DNA from: Bacteroidota bacterium
Lineage (GTDB): Bacteria; Bacteroidota; Rhodothermia; Rhodothermales; UBA10348
NCBI GenBank assembly: GCA_022567305.1
Contig: JADFHF010000001.1
Coordinates: 62,001 to 126,000, forward strand
DNA: 64,000 nucleotides
Direction of reading: 5' to 3'
Part shown: positions 1 through 9,935 of the stretch, piece after piece
Layout: each line of letters begins with the position of its first letter
Position numbering within the stretch: position 1 is the first letter of the stretch
Notes under the pieces: generated by a model
Database searches by the model: none
What the model saw: the letters and a program-made list of their open reading frames with translations, nothing else
What the model was told of the DNA's origin: nothing
Translations under genes and position numbers: made by a program

Positions 1-2
1 GC

Positions 3-2519
3 GATATTTCTGCCCTCGCGGGCACCCGGGCAAATATAGAATTGACCATCGGTGGAGCTGAAGCAAAAACAGGTGAAATCGTTTATTCGACGGGACAACG
101 AGCCCCATTGGAAATCAATGGTGATCGCGCATCCGCCTCCATTCGCATTTACAGTGATTTCAATTACTGGTTCGAGCTTTCGAGCACGGAAGACGTTTCG
201 AATGTGGATCCCATCCATTATACGATTCACGTGATGGAGGATGCCCTCCCCTCCGTTGTATTCAGCTATCCGGATCCGCAATCCGAAATCAATGAAGAAG
301 CGCTTGTTCCTTTCGCGATCCGGTTTTCTGATGATTATGGATTCTCTTCGATCACCCTCTTCGCCCGCCTGGCAGAGACGCGATTCGGTTCGGCGCAAGA
401 GGAATTCGTATCCGTTCAGATCCCCCTGGAACAACCGTACCTACTCGATCAGATTCTCGAATATTCCTGGGACCTAAGAACAGAAACCGGCTTCGATCCT
501 GTACCCGGCGATATCATCGAATACTTCGTTCGAGTGTGGGATAATGACAGCGTGAGTGGATTTAAGTCGTCCTCCACGGCCACGCATACGGTGCGCTTTC
601 CTTCTCTGGCCGAGCAATATGAACATCTGGACCTGGTAGAAGACGACACCGAAAGTGATCTGGAAGAACTGGTCGACCAGGCACGAGATATTCGAGAGCA
701 GTTCAAGAAACTACAGGAAGACCTGAGACAGAAACCGGAGTCGGACTGGCAAGATGAACGACGGCTTGAGCAATTGCAGGAGCAGCAGAAAGAGCTGGAA
801 TCTTCGGTTGAGAATATTTCCGAAAGCATTCAAGAACTCATTGAGGAAATGACGCAGAACGACCTGGTCTCCGAAGAAACCGTAAACTTGTTCAAGGAAC
901 TTCGTGAAGTCGTCGACGAAGTGAACTCTCCGGAATTGATGCAGGCGCTCCAAGACCTCGAAGAGTCGCTTCAGATGATGGACCTGAGTAAAATCCAGCA
1001 AAACCTGGAAGAGTTCGAGTTCAATGAAAAGATGTACAACGAGCGGCTTGAGCGCGCCTTAGAGCTATTTAAAAACCTGCGACTCCAACAGGATTTGGAA
1101 GAGGCCGAAAAACGAACGGAGGATCTGGTGAACCTCGAGGACCGCATTGAAGAGGAAACTGCCAAGCTCCAAAACGAGAATGAGCGGCAGGATGCAGCCA
1201 ATCGACCCGACGACGCACAGCGCCCCGATAGTGAGCCCGAATCCGATGTTAAAGAATCAGATCGACTAGCGGCCGAACAGGATCAGGCGGCCAGCGATAT
1301 GAAAGCCCTTGAGAAAAAATTGGAGGATATCCGCAAGAGGATGGAGGACCTCAACTCCGGTCCAACGGAGCAAATGCAAGATCTCGAAGAGGATACGCTG
1401 GATCGAGAGCTTCCGCAGCAGATGCAACAGAATGCCGAGGATATTCGGGACCAGCAATTCGAGCGTGCGCAGGAGGGTCAGCAGCAAATGCAGGAGCAGC
1501 TCGGGCAGTTGCAGGGTCAGCTAGGACAAATGCAACAGAATATGTCCGGCCAGCTCATGCAGATAAATATGTCCGGGCTGAGAGCTGCGTTGGAAGACAT
1601 TCTGACACTGTCCGAACGCCAGGAGGCATTGCGCCTCGAAGTGGCCAATATGCATTCAGAAAGTCCTCGACTGAGAGAATCCGCCCAGGATCAGGTAGAG
1701 CTTTCTGAGGGGCTTACAATCGTTGCCGATTCGCTTCAAAGACTGGCCCGAAAAATTTCGCAGATGAGCCGGGACATTCAGCAACAAACAGGTGATGCCC
1801 TTAGAGAGATGGGAGCCGCCGTGGCGGCGCTCGTAGATCGATCTTCCAGACGCGCGATCGGACACCAAAAAAGTTCAATGACCCACCTGAATGAAGTGGC
1901 TCTGATCCTTTCGGAGCTGCTGAATCAGATGATGAACAGCCAGGCCTCATCGGGAAGCGGGATGAGCCTGGAACAGCTCATGGAACAGCTTCAGAATATG
2001 GGTCAGCAGCAGGAACAGCTCAATGATCAGATTCAACAACTACTAAATGATCAACAGGGCAATCGTTTGACCAACGATATGGTCGAACGCATGCGACAGT
2101 TGGGCGCACAGCAGGAGCAGATCCGCAGAGATCTAAAGCAGATCAATCGAGAGCGTGCTGTACGAAATAGACTGCTCGGCGATCTCAATCGACTCGCTGA
2201 ACAAATGCAGGATTCTGTCCAAGAATTGATGCAGAGTCGGACGTCCAGACAACTGATGCAAAGACAGCGTCAGATTTTAACGCGTCTGCTTGAGGCCAGC
2301 AGATCACTACAGGAGAAAGGAAAGGAGCGGAAACGCGAGAGCCGGACAGGCACCGATCTGAACCGCGGCAGCCCGGCAGATCTGACCTCTTCCGAACAGG
2401 TAGAGGAACTCAGGCGAGAACTATTTCGAGCATTGGAAAGTGGATACGCACAGGATTTTGAGCAATTGATTCGGCGGTACTTTGAATTGCTTCAGCAGCG
2501 CGCCCGTGACGAAAAATAG
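3..2519 (+). CDS. DUF4175-family large coiled-coil protein (5' truncated by window edge)
   Basis: The frame is open to the left edge, so the first ~838 visible residues are the C-terminal part of a longer protein; the TTG at 42 is not a convincing start. The visible part begins with an Ig-like beta region (residues ~1-200) and continues as a very long, Gln/Glu/Met/Leu-rich helical region with predicted coiled coils and many QQ and MQQ runs. This composition and architecture match the DUF4175 proteins of Bacteroidota and Proteobacteria, which carry N-terminal membrane helices; those helices would lie outside the window. Function is unknown; a cell-envelope role is usual for the family. It ends in TAG. 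Confidence 0.75.
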   Translation, partial: DISALAGTRANIELTIGGAEAKTGEIVYSTGQRAPLEINGDRASASIRIYSDFNYWFELSSTEDVSNVDPIHYTIHVMEDALPSVVFSYPDPQSEINEEALVPFAIRFSDDYGFSSITLFARLAETRFGSAQEEFVSVQIPLEQPYLLDQILEYSWDLRTETGFDPVPGDIIEYFVRVWDNDSVSGFKSSSTATHTVRFPSLAEQYEHLDLVEDDTESDLEELVDQARDIREQFKKLQEDLRQKPESDWQDERRLEQLQEQQKELESSVENISESIQELIEEMTQNDLVSEETVNLFKELREVVDEVNSPELMQALQDLEESLQMMDLSKIQQNLEEFEFNEKMYNERLERALELFKNLRLQQDLEEAEKRTEDLVNLEDRIEEETAKLQNENERQDAANRPDDAQRPDSEPESDVKESDRLAAEQDQAASDMKALEKKLEDIRKRMEDLNSGPTEQMQDLEEDTLDRELPQQMQQNAEDIRDQQFERAQEGQQQMQEQLGQLQGQLGQMQQNMSGQLMQINMSGLRAALEDILTLSERQEALRLEVANMHSESPRLRESAQDQVELSEGLTIVADSLQRLARKISQMSRDIQQQTGDALREMGAAVAALVDRSSRRAIGHQKSSMTHLNEVALILSELLNQMMNSQASSGSGMSLEQLMEQLQNMGQQQEQLNDQIQQLLNDQQGNRLTNDMVERMRQLGAQQEQIRRDLKQINRERAVRNRLLGDLNRLAEQMQDSVQELMQSRTSRQLMQRQRQILTRLLEASRSLQEKGKERKRESRTGTDLNRGSPADLTSSEQVEELRRELFRALESGYAQDFEQLIRRYFELLQQRARDEK

Positions 2520-2544
2520 TCCTTATCAACACCTGGCTCAGAGA

Positions 2545-2943
2545 CTATAGAAATCTGGCTTTCAGTTCAGGCGTTGGAATCCTGCACTCGTCCCTTCGAC
2601 CAAACCACTTGTAACGATTTCGGGCAATCCACGCATAGATACCGTCGCGTATCCACCGGGGAACGAATCGAAATCCATAAAGAAGAGGCCAGACGCCGGA
2701 CAGATGTCTTGCGATTCTGAGTGCGGCTTCTGATTCGCGATATACAACCCCATGCTCAATAAGTAAAATCGAGTCCAAATATCCATCCGGATACGCGGCT
2801 TGTCTGAGGAGGGTCATGCCCTCCTCGGATTGAAGGGTTCCGAACCGGAAGTAAGCTTTGCGATCGCGATCAATTACAAAATTGACGCTCGAATTGCACA
2901 AATTGCAAACACCGTCAAATAGTATCGTGGCTTGGGCGTTCAT
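2545..2943 (-). CDS. DCC-family thiol-disulfide oxidoreductase-like protein (DUF393)
   Basis: 132-residue cytosolic protein. The N-terminus has the family hallmark FDGVCNLC with Cys13 and Cys16, followed by a region (NFVIDRDRKAYFRFG) typical of DUF393/YuxK proteins. The family has a thioredoxin-like fold and a presumed redox role, but the substrate is unknown. I chose the ATG at 2943 over the TTG one codon upstream. It converges on the DUF4175 gene with a 25-nt gap and is divergent from the GT5-like gene, so it appears to be a single-gene transcript. Confidence 0.85.
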   Translation of the reverse strand: MNAQATILFDGVCNLCNSSVNFVIDRDRKAYFRFGTLQSEEGMTLLRQAAYPDGYLDSILLIEHGVVYRESEAALRIARHLSGVWPLLYGFRFVPRWIRDGIYAWIARNRYKWFGRRDECRIPTPELKARFL

Positions 2944-3299
2944 CAATTGCCATTTTATAAGGTCTACAGGCTTGTACGCATGGAACCAGGATATGCTTCG
3001 TTCTAGAGAGCGTTAACAAGCAGACAAATCGCTTGCGAGAAACCAGACGTAATCGTGGTGCATCGATACCCTTATCCTCTTGTAAAAACAGTCACATATT
3101 GGTAAATTATATGCTTCGTCGTGTCGTACGATTTTACCGATAGAGCAGCTCGCATCTTACCCATTGTGCGACGTATCGACGTCACTCGTCCGGGAACCAG
3201 GGGCGTCTTTGAGCTGCAAATGATATGATGAGGCGTTTCTGGTCGCTGGACACTGCTTGACGTTCACCACGCCCATTTCACCTACAACAGACCGGTATT
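2944..3299. other. 356-nt intergenic region, divergent promoters expected
   Basis: This gap separates the DCC-family gene (minus strand) from the GT5-like gene (plus strand). No tRNA-like T-loop, no ORF of convincing quality and no long repeat is visible. The AT-rich part near 3077-3112 holds the only promoter-like element I can point to. Confidence 0.6.
3080..3108 (+). promoter_or_regulatory. possible promoter for the GT5-like gene
   Basis: TTGTAA at 3080-3085 and TAAATT at 3103-3108 are separated by 17 nt in the only AT-rich stretch of the gap. The resemblance to a -35/-10 pair is moderate, and the ~190-nt leader this would imply is long. Weak evidence. Confidence 0.25.
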
Positions 3300-3302
3300 G
3301 TG

Positions 3303-4064
3303 ATGAGGATTCTTTTTATCTCGGGAGAAGTTGCACCTTTTTCCCATTCTAATGACCTCGCAATGGTTGTTCGGACTCTTCCTGAGGCCATCCACGAAAC
3401 GGGTGAGTACGAGATTCGCATATTGATGCCGCGTTACGGTACGGTTAGTGAAAGACGAAATCGATTGCACGAGGTAATACGGCTTTCGGGATCTGAGATC
3501 ACGGTCGGGGACATCACTGAAGTCCTCAAGGTGAAGGTGGCTTCCATTCCCGGGATACGCCTGCAGGTCTATTTCATGGACAATACGCACTATTTCAAGC
3601 GGAAGGGAATCTTTGAGGATAGGCAGGGAGTCCTTTTCCCGGATAATCTCGATCGAGCCGTCTATTATGCAAAAAGTGTACTCACTACGATCCGAAATTT
3701 GGGGTGGCAACCAGATCTGATCCACGTATTCGGATGGATCAGCGGATTCGTGCCGTACGTATTAAGAACCGAATTTGGAGAGGAGCCGCTGTTCAGTGAC
3801 AGCAAAATCATCTACACGCCTGAAGAAGTCTCCTTCGATGCCCGGCTCGGAAAGAACCAATTTGAATCCCTTAGCCTGGTTGAACATGAAGACCTCGTTG
3901 GAAAGAATGCCAACGAAGTCGGTCAGATGTTTGCTGACGCCGTAATTCTGCCTCCGGGTTCTACCAGCGACTCAGATGTCCCCACTTTTTCCGTCGACCA
4001 GGAAGAGCAGATGGAACAAGCGGTATCCATTTATGATGAACTTTTAAATAGCATTCCTGCCTAG
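3303..4064 (+). CDS. truncated glycogen/starch synthase-like (GT5 N-domain) protein
   Basis: 253 residues, only about half of a normal ~480-residue GT5 glycogen synthase: it matches the N-terminal Rossmann domain and lacks the C-terminal nucleotide-binding domain. Family-typical segments are MRILFISGEVAPF at the N-terminus and RRNRLHEVIRLSG in the first third. The ADP-glucose-binding KxGGL motif expected after VAPF is replaced by SHSND, so synthase activity is unlikely. Short proteins of this kind, next to a DUF4270 gene, are a known Bacteroidota arrangement, and the next gene here fits that. A GTG at 3300 directly precedes the preferred ATG at 3303. Confidence 0.75.
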   Translation: MRILFISGEVAPFSHSNDLAMVVRTLPEAIHETGEYEIRILMPRYGTVSERRNRLHEVIRLSGSEITVGDITEVLKVKVASIPGIRLQVYFMDNTHYFKRKGIFEDRQGVLFPDNLDRAVYYAKSVLTTIRNLGWQPDLIHVFGWISGFVPYVLRTEFGEEPLFSDSKIIYTPEEVSFDARLGKNQFESLSLVEHEDLVGKNANEVGQMFADAVILPPGSTSDSDVPTFSVDQEEQMEQAVSIYDELLNSIPA

Positions 4065-4141
4065 CCCATATCGTACGTGAGATTGCCCCTGGCGGTCGAA
4101 ACATACCTCAGGATCGCCGCATTCAAGCGTCGCTCGTAACA

Positions 4142-4170
4142 GGCCCCATTGACCAACGGTTATTGGGGTC
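4142..4170 (+). terminator. possible hairpin terminator after the GT5-like gene
   Basis: GGCCCCA (4142-4148) can pair with TGGGGTC (4164-4170, one G-U pair), followed by TTCTCGT. The U-tract is poor, so this is only a candidate. Confidence 0.25.
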
Positions 4171-4255
4171 TTCTCGTGAACAAGTCACGTACGAAACCAG
4201 CTTGCCCGTTCGTTAAGAAATCCTCATCTGCTCTTCCCGTCTGATCCTTATTCAA

Positions 4256-5428
4256 ATGGTTTCGTTTCATTTACGCCTGCTGTGTAGCGGCCTGATTTGT
4301 TCTCTAGTCTTGGTAGGGTGTGGTGATGACCCCTCGAACATCGGCCTTGGACTGGTCGACGTTCAGGCCGGAGAGCCGGTACTTGTTACGTTGGTCCCTA
4401 CTTCGTTTGAAACGAGTAGCGATGCTGACATCACGGGCGGCTTCCTTGCGGTTACCCTTCTGCGAGAAGGTGCGAACCGATTTTTAGTCGGGACGACAGT
4501 CGACCCGGCATTGGGTACGCTGACTGCGGAGGGGCGTCTGAGCTTCGTCGCTCTAGAAGCTGCGTCGGACGATTTCAGAAATGGGCCGGTCTCGTCAGTG
4601 GTGCTGACCATGGATCTGAACTATGTGTACGGCGATACGCTGACTCCTATCACAGTCAGGCTTTCGTCCATTTCCGACGAATGGTCTGCGGCCGGAACGC
4701 GCGCTGACACCGTGCTGAATGTCGGTGCGTCAATCATGGAGATCGAACTGGATCCAACGGCGGATCTGGCCGAAATAGAGCTTCCAAGCACGTGGGTCTC
4801 GGCCAACGACGTTCTGCTCAGAAGTGAAACCTTCTCCAGTGATTTTCGCGGTTTCCACCTTTCTCACGTGGACGGAAATGCCGTTGTAGGGGTATCTGGG
4901 GGGAGCAGCTTTTTGTCGATCGCCGTTCCCGGCGATACGCTACGAGTTAGCGTCGATAAAATTCTTACAACTGTGTCCAGAGATGCTTCAGCGACACCCG
5001 CTGAATTCTTACTACTTCAAGACGGAATCGATATTATCGCGGTGGAACTCGACTTCGAGACAGATGAGATTCTCAACAACTTGATTCATCACGCCCTCTT
5101 CCGATTAAATACCGCTCTCCCCATTTTGGATACGCCGACCGGCTTTTCCAGACCTCAACTGACAAACATGGACCTCGTTGCGATTACCGGCAGTGATGAA
5201 TTCAGAACTGTTCTTGCAGAGGGTCAAGTCGACGACGATGGAATTTTGACATTTCAGAGCACGAATTTGAGCATCGCCATGCAAAACACCGTGCTGGGCC
5301 GGGGAGATCTGGTGAGATTTGAATTGCACGCCCCCATCGAAGACAACTCTCTGGATTTTGTTTTCTTTGAACGAAACTCAGGGACCGGTGGACCCAGGCT
5401 CATACTCACCGTAACGGAGGTGCGCTGA
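4256..5428 (+). CDS. DUF4270-like putative lipoprotein
   Basis: 390 residues. A lipoprotein signal ends in the lipobox LVGC, with lipidated Cys22 followed by GDDPSNIGLGL. The remainder is beta-rich with no catalytic motif that I recognise. The segment FLVGTTVDPALG resembles the 'ligsy.DP.fG' pattern of DUF4270 proteins, and position after the truncated GT5 gene supports that assignment. Expected in the outer membrane or periplasm. The stop codon overlaps the next start as TGATG, implying translational coupling to the barrel gene at 5428. Confidence 0.65.
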   Translation: MVSFHLRLLCSGLICSLVLVGCGDDPSNIGLGLVDVQAGEPVLVTLVPTSFETSSDADITGGFLAVTLLREGANRFLVGTTVDPALGTLTAEGRLSFVALEAASDDFRNGPVSSVVLTMDLNYVYGDTLTPITVRLSSISDEWSAAGTRADTVLNVGASIMEIELDPTADLAEIELPSTWVSANDVLLRSETFSSDFRGFHLSHVDGNAVVGVSGGSSFLSIAVPGDTLRVSVDKILTTVSRDASATPAEFLLLQDGIDIIAVELDFETDEILNNLIHHALFRLNTALPILDTPTGFSRPQLTNMDLVAITGSDEFRTVLAEGQVDDDGILTFQSTNLSIAMQNTVLGRGDLVRFELHAPIEDNSLDFVFFERNSGTGGPRLILTVTEVR

Positions 5429-6765
5429 TGAGACGGAATCCTACCGCATTGCACACCAGCAACCACGTGAATTTCATAGTACCCACGATTTTGGTGTTGA
5501 TGGTCGCGTTGGCTCCCACCGTATCGGCCCAGGGCTTGACCGGTGGATCCATTTATTCCCGATTCGGAATTGGGCAGAGGGAGTCTTACAGCTCGCCCCG
5601 CGCTCAAGCCATGGGCGGTGGAGGACTTGCCTTGAGGTCTGTGACGTTTACAAATCATGCGAATCCGGCTTCGCTGAGCGATCAGATTCTTACGCGCTTT
5701 GCAGGCGGATTGACGTATGAGAGCCTCACAGAGTCGGCTACGGGAGCCAAGGAGAGTCGACTCGCCTCCGGTTACTTGAATGCCCTCCAACTGTCTTTCC
5801 CTTTAAAATCACGCAAACTCGGCATCGGTATTTCGTTCGAACCGTACTCGCGGGTCAGCTACCGAGTCGACAATGCAGGAATTGCCAGTATCGATCCAGA
5901 AAACGAGTCGCAAGAATCTTTCGTCACGAGCCATACAGGAAATGGTGGGATACAGAAAATTTCCGGCGGACTCGGTGCGGCACTGACTCCAGACCTGAGT
6001 ATCGGCATTCGAGCCGACTTCCTGTTTGGCATCCTGGAAGAAAAGCAGCAAACGGATTTTCAGAACGTAAACCTGAGGGACGGAAATCTCGCCTCGTCAA
6101 CAAGGCTTCGTGGACTCACCGGAACTCTCGGCATCCGTTACGTACTCAGCACCCTCTTTAGCGACCAGGACGCACTCTCTCTCGGGGCAACGTACACGCT
6201 CCCGGTGTCCTTAGCGGGAGAACGTGTATTCACAATCGGTCAGGGAGAAAGCACTGACACCCTGGGTACATCTGTAAACGGGGATGTCCATCTTCCGTGG
6301 GCTTTAGGCTTCGGTGTTGCGTATCAACCCAACAGTATCTGGACGGTTGTTGCGGATATCCAATATGAAAATTGGAGCGCGTTTGAGAGTGATCTGCCAT
6401 TACCGGGATACGTTGTCGGTGATACCCGTGGGTTCAGTGACCGTGTTCGAATTTCTGCCGGCGGCGAAGTGTATCCCTTTGCTCGAAGGTCGTTAAATTT
6501 ATTCTTGCAAAGAGTGGCCTTTAGGCTGGGCGGATATATCGATCAGTCATATGTGACGCCTGACATAAATCAGGAGATCAAAGCATACGGTGTTACGGGA
6601 GGAGTGAGTATTCCCGGCATTACAGGTGGCACGAGCCTTGATATGCATATTGATATAGGGCGCCGGGGCACCACAGATAATGGCCTGATAAGGGACAAGT
6701 TTGTGCGTTTCGGCATAAATGTTAACTTCGGAGATCTTTGGTTTGATCGGGCACGACTGAGATAA
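5428..6765 (+). CDS. outer-membrane beta-barrel protein
   Basis: 445 residues with an N-terminal signal peptide (hydrophobic core around residues 16-32, likely cleavage after VSAQ). The mature start (GGSIYSRFGIGQ, then SPRAQAMGGGGLALR and NPASLS) is characteristic of Bacteroidota barrel proteins related to the OmpP1/FadL and PorV-like families. Alternating hydrophobic strands follow up to a C-terminal strand containing FGINVNFGDLWF. Transport substrate is unknown. It overlaps the DUF4270-like gene by 1 nt and probably shares its transcript, suggesting that lipoprotein and barrel act together. Confidence 0.75.
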   Translation: MRRNPTALHTSNHVNFIVPTILVLMVALAPTVSAQGLTGGSIYSRFGIGQRESYSSPRAQAMGGGGLALRSVTFTNHANPASLSDQILTRFAGGLTYESLTESATGAKESRLASGYLNALQLSFPLKSRKLGIGISFEPYSRVSYRVDNAGIASIDPENESQESFVTSHTGNGGIQKISGGLGAALTPDLSIGIRADFLFGILEEKQQTDFQNVNLRDGNLASSTRLRGLTGTLGIRYVLSTLFSDQDALSLGATYTLPVSLAGERVFTIGQGESTDTLGTSVNGDVHLPWALGFGVAYQPNSIWTVVADIQYENWSAFESDLPLPGYVVGDTRGFSDRVRISAGGEVYPFARRSLNLFLQRVAFRLGGYIDQSYVTPDINQEIKAYGVTGGVSIPGITGGTSLDMHIDIGRRGTTDNGLIRDKFVRFGINVNFGDLWFDRARLR

Positions 6766-6817
6766 TAAAGACGGCCCAAACGAATGGACCCATAGAGTTC
6801 AAAAGAGGTCAGTAACA

Positions 6818-8143
6818 ATGAAGGTTTTCTCGGGAGAATTTGGTGCAACGAGCATTCTGGTGCTCATTTTTGGGGCATTTCTCGCATCAGGGATTGCGGC
6901 CGGTCCCGTCCGGGCTCAGGATCCTTGCGATGTGGATGAAAATACAATCCGGATGAATTACAGCCTTTATGCTGAATATTGGCGAAATAAGAGCTTTGAT
7001 TCCTCACTGCCGTATTTGCGGTGGATTCTAAAGTGTGCTCCGGGTTTTCCAGGGAGTTCCGACCGCAATTACAGAAGAGCCGTCGACGTTTATGAGGGGA
7101 TTGGAATGGCGTCCGAGGATGCAGACGTTCGAAGGACTTATTTGGACAGTGCACTCTACATACATGACGTCGCAGTGCCCAATTTAGAGGACGCCGGGAT
7201 TGAAGCCGATCCGTTCAATTGGATTTTCAATAAGGGCCGATTCATGCAGAGCCATTCGGTAGAACTGGAAGATATTCAGCACGAAGTCGGCGGCGTTTAC
7301 AGGCAGGCGTTTGACACCGATGCATCTCGTCTCGAGCCATACTACATCAATTTTATTATCAGCGATTTGGTTCTGAGAGATCAGAAGACGAACGCGATCG
7401 AATTTATGGATGTGGCTGAGAAAGCCTATGGTGACAACAGTGAATACGGCGACATGATCAAAAATTGGCGAGGACGACTCTTTACGTCTCCACAGGAACG
7501 CATTGAGTTCATCGAAAGCCAGCTAGCCGATGATCCAAATAATGTTGAACTGGTCTCTGACCTGTTCAATCTCTATATGGACGAAGAGATGCGCGACATG
7601 GTTTACGATCTAGCACCGCGCCTTATGGAACTGGATCCGACGGCCAGTACGTTTCGACTGATTGCCAAAATGCGACTTGACGACGGTGACACCGACGGCG
7701 CCATTGACCTGTACCATCAATCGTTAGAGATGGACGGAGATCAGGATGCTATGCGTGAGGTGCACTACAATGTCGGCATCGCGCATCAACAGGAAGGACG
7801 ACTTTCTCGTGCGCGTACGTCGTTCCGCGAAGCGCTGAAAGCGGACGATGGTTATGGGGAAGCTTTGATGGCTATTGGAGACCTATACGTCGCAGCGGTT
7901 CAGGGGTGTGGTACATTTGAAAGAGAGGATCGGGCCGTTTACTGGCTCGCGGCTGACTATTTTGAGAGAGCTCGTCGATTGGACGACAGAGTGTCTGCTC
8001 AGACCCGCAGCCGAATCTCTACTATGAACCAGCTGTATCCTACCGCTGAAGACAAGTTCTTTAAGAACTGGACCGATGGCGAGAGCTACCGTATCGATTA
8101 TGGTTGCTATACATGGATCGGAGAATCGACCCGCGTTAGATAA
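6818..8143 (+). CDS. secreted TPR-repeat protein
   Basis: 441 residues. A signal peptide (hydrophobic residues ~11-30, cleavage near VRAQ) is followed by a helical solenoid. Recognisable TPR-like units occur in the C-terminal half, for example YNVGIAHQQEGRLSRARTSF and GYGEALMAIGDLY. Two Cys near the mature N-terminus and two late Cys could form disulfides. No enzyme motif is visible; a periplasmic scaffold is the likely role. Located 52 nt after the barrel gene on the same strand, so possibly the third gene of that envelope operon. Confidence 0.7.
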   Translation: MKVFSGEFGATSILVLIFGAFLASGIAAGPVRAQDPCDVDENTIRMNYSLYAEYWRNKSFDSSLPYLRWILKCAPGFPGSSDRNYRRAVDVYEGIGMASEDADVRRTYLDSALYIHDVAVPNLEDAGIEADPFNWIFNKGRFMQSHSVELEDIQHEVGGVYRQAFDTDASRLEPYYINFIISDLVLRDQKTNAIEFMDVAEKAYGDNSEYGDMIKNWRGRLFTSPQERIEFIESQLADDPNNVELVSDLFNLYMDEEMRDMVYDLAPRLMELDPTASTFRLIAKMRLDDGDTDGAIDLYHQSLEMDGDQDAMREVHYNVGIAHQQEGRLSRARTSFREALKADDGYGEALMAIGDLYVAAVQGCGTFEREDRAVYWLAADYFERARRLDDRVSAQTRSRISTMNQLYPTAEDKFFKNWTDGESYRIDYGCYTWIGESTRVR

Positions 8144-9514
<1,371 letters not shown>

Positions 9515-9575
9515 ATTTTGATGAGATGGTGCTTGGCACCGCTTCTTATTTTGCTAGAAAGCACATCTACGATCA

Positions 9576-9881
9576 ATGAGCTGGCGATCACTCATCCAGA
9601 ATATGCCCGGTCAGGTGCGACGATGGCTACTGGTTGCAGGTGCAGCATTTATGCTTTTCTGGTTTGTCTTCTTTGACAGTTATAGCCTTCTTTCAAGGAT
9701 CCGATGGCATCAGGAAAGCACGAAGCTGAATTCAGAAAATGCTCAACTCCGGTCGGAGATTGACGAACTCGAGGCTCAACTGGCACGTCCGCTGACAGAC
9801 GAGGATGTAGAACGCATTGCCCGTGAAGAATATGGAATGACGCGTCCGGGTGAAGTTGTCTATCGGGTAGAGGAAAAATAG
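9576..9881 (+). CDS. septum formation initiator, FtsB/DivIC family
   Basis: 101 residues with the family layout: a short cytoplasmic N-terminus, one membrane helix at about residues 17-37, a periplasmic coiled coil (roughly 45-70, HQESTKLNSENAQLRSEIDE) and the conserved tail IAREEYGMTRPGEVVY. FtsB/DivIC proteins bridge FtsL and FtsQ in the divisome. Its position directly after eno supports the call. Confidence 0.88.
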   Translation: MSWRSLIQNMPGQVRRWLLVAGAAFMLFWFVFFDSYSLLSRIRWHQESTKLNSENAQLRSEIDELEAQLARPLTDEDVERIAREEYGMTRPGEVVYRVEEK

Positions 9882-9935
9882 CTTCTTACTGAACTGAGTA
9901 CGTCTAGACACATTACGTCTATTTACACGTCAATC

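Noticed and set aside
2944-3299. Possible tRNA or small RNA gene in the 356-nt gap
   Set aside because: No T-loop (GTTCRA) pattern and no cloverleaf could be drawn by eye.
5254-5790. 178-residue minus-strand ORF across the DUF4270-like/barrel junction
   Set aside because: Overlaps two coupled plus-strand genes and has no recognisable domain.
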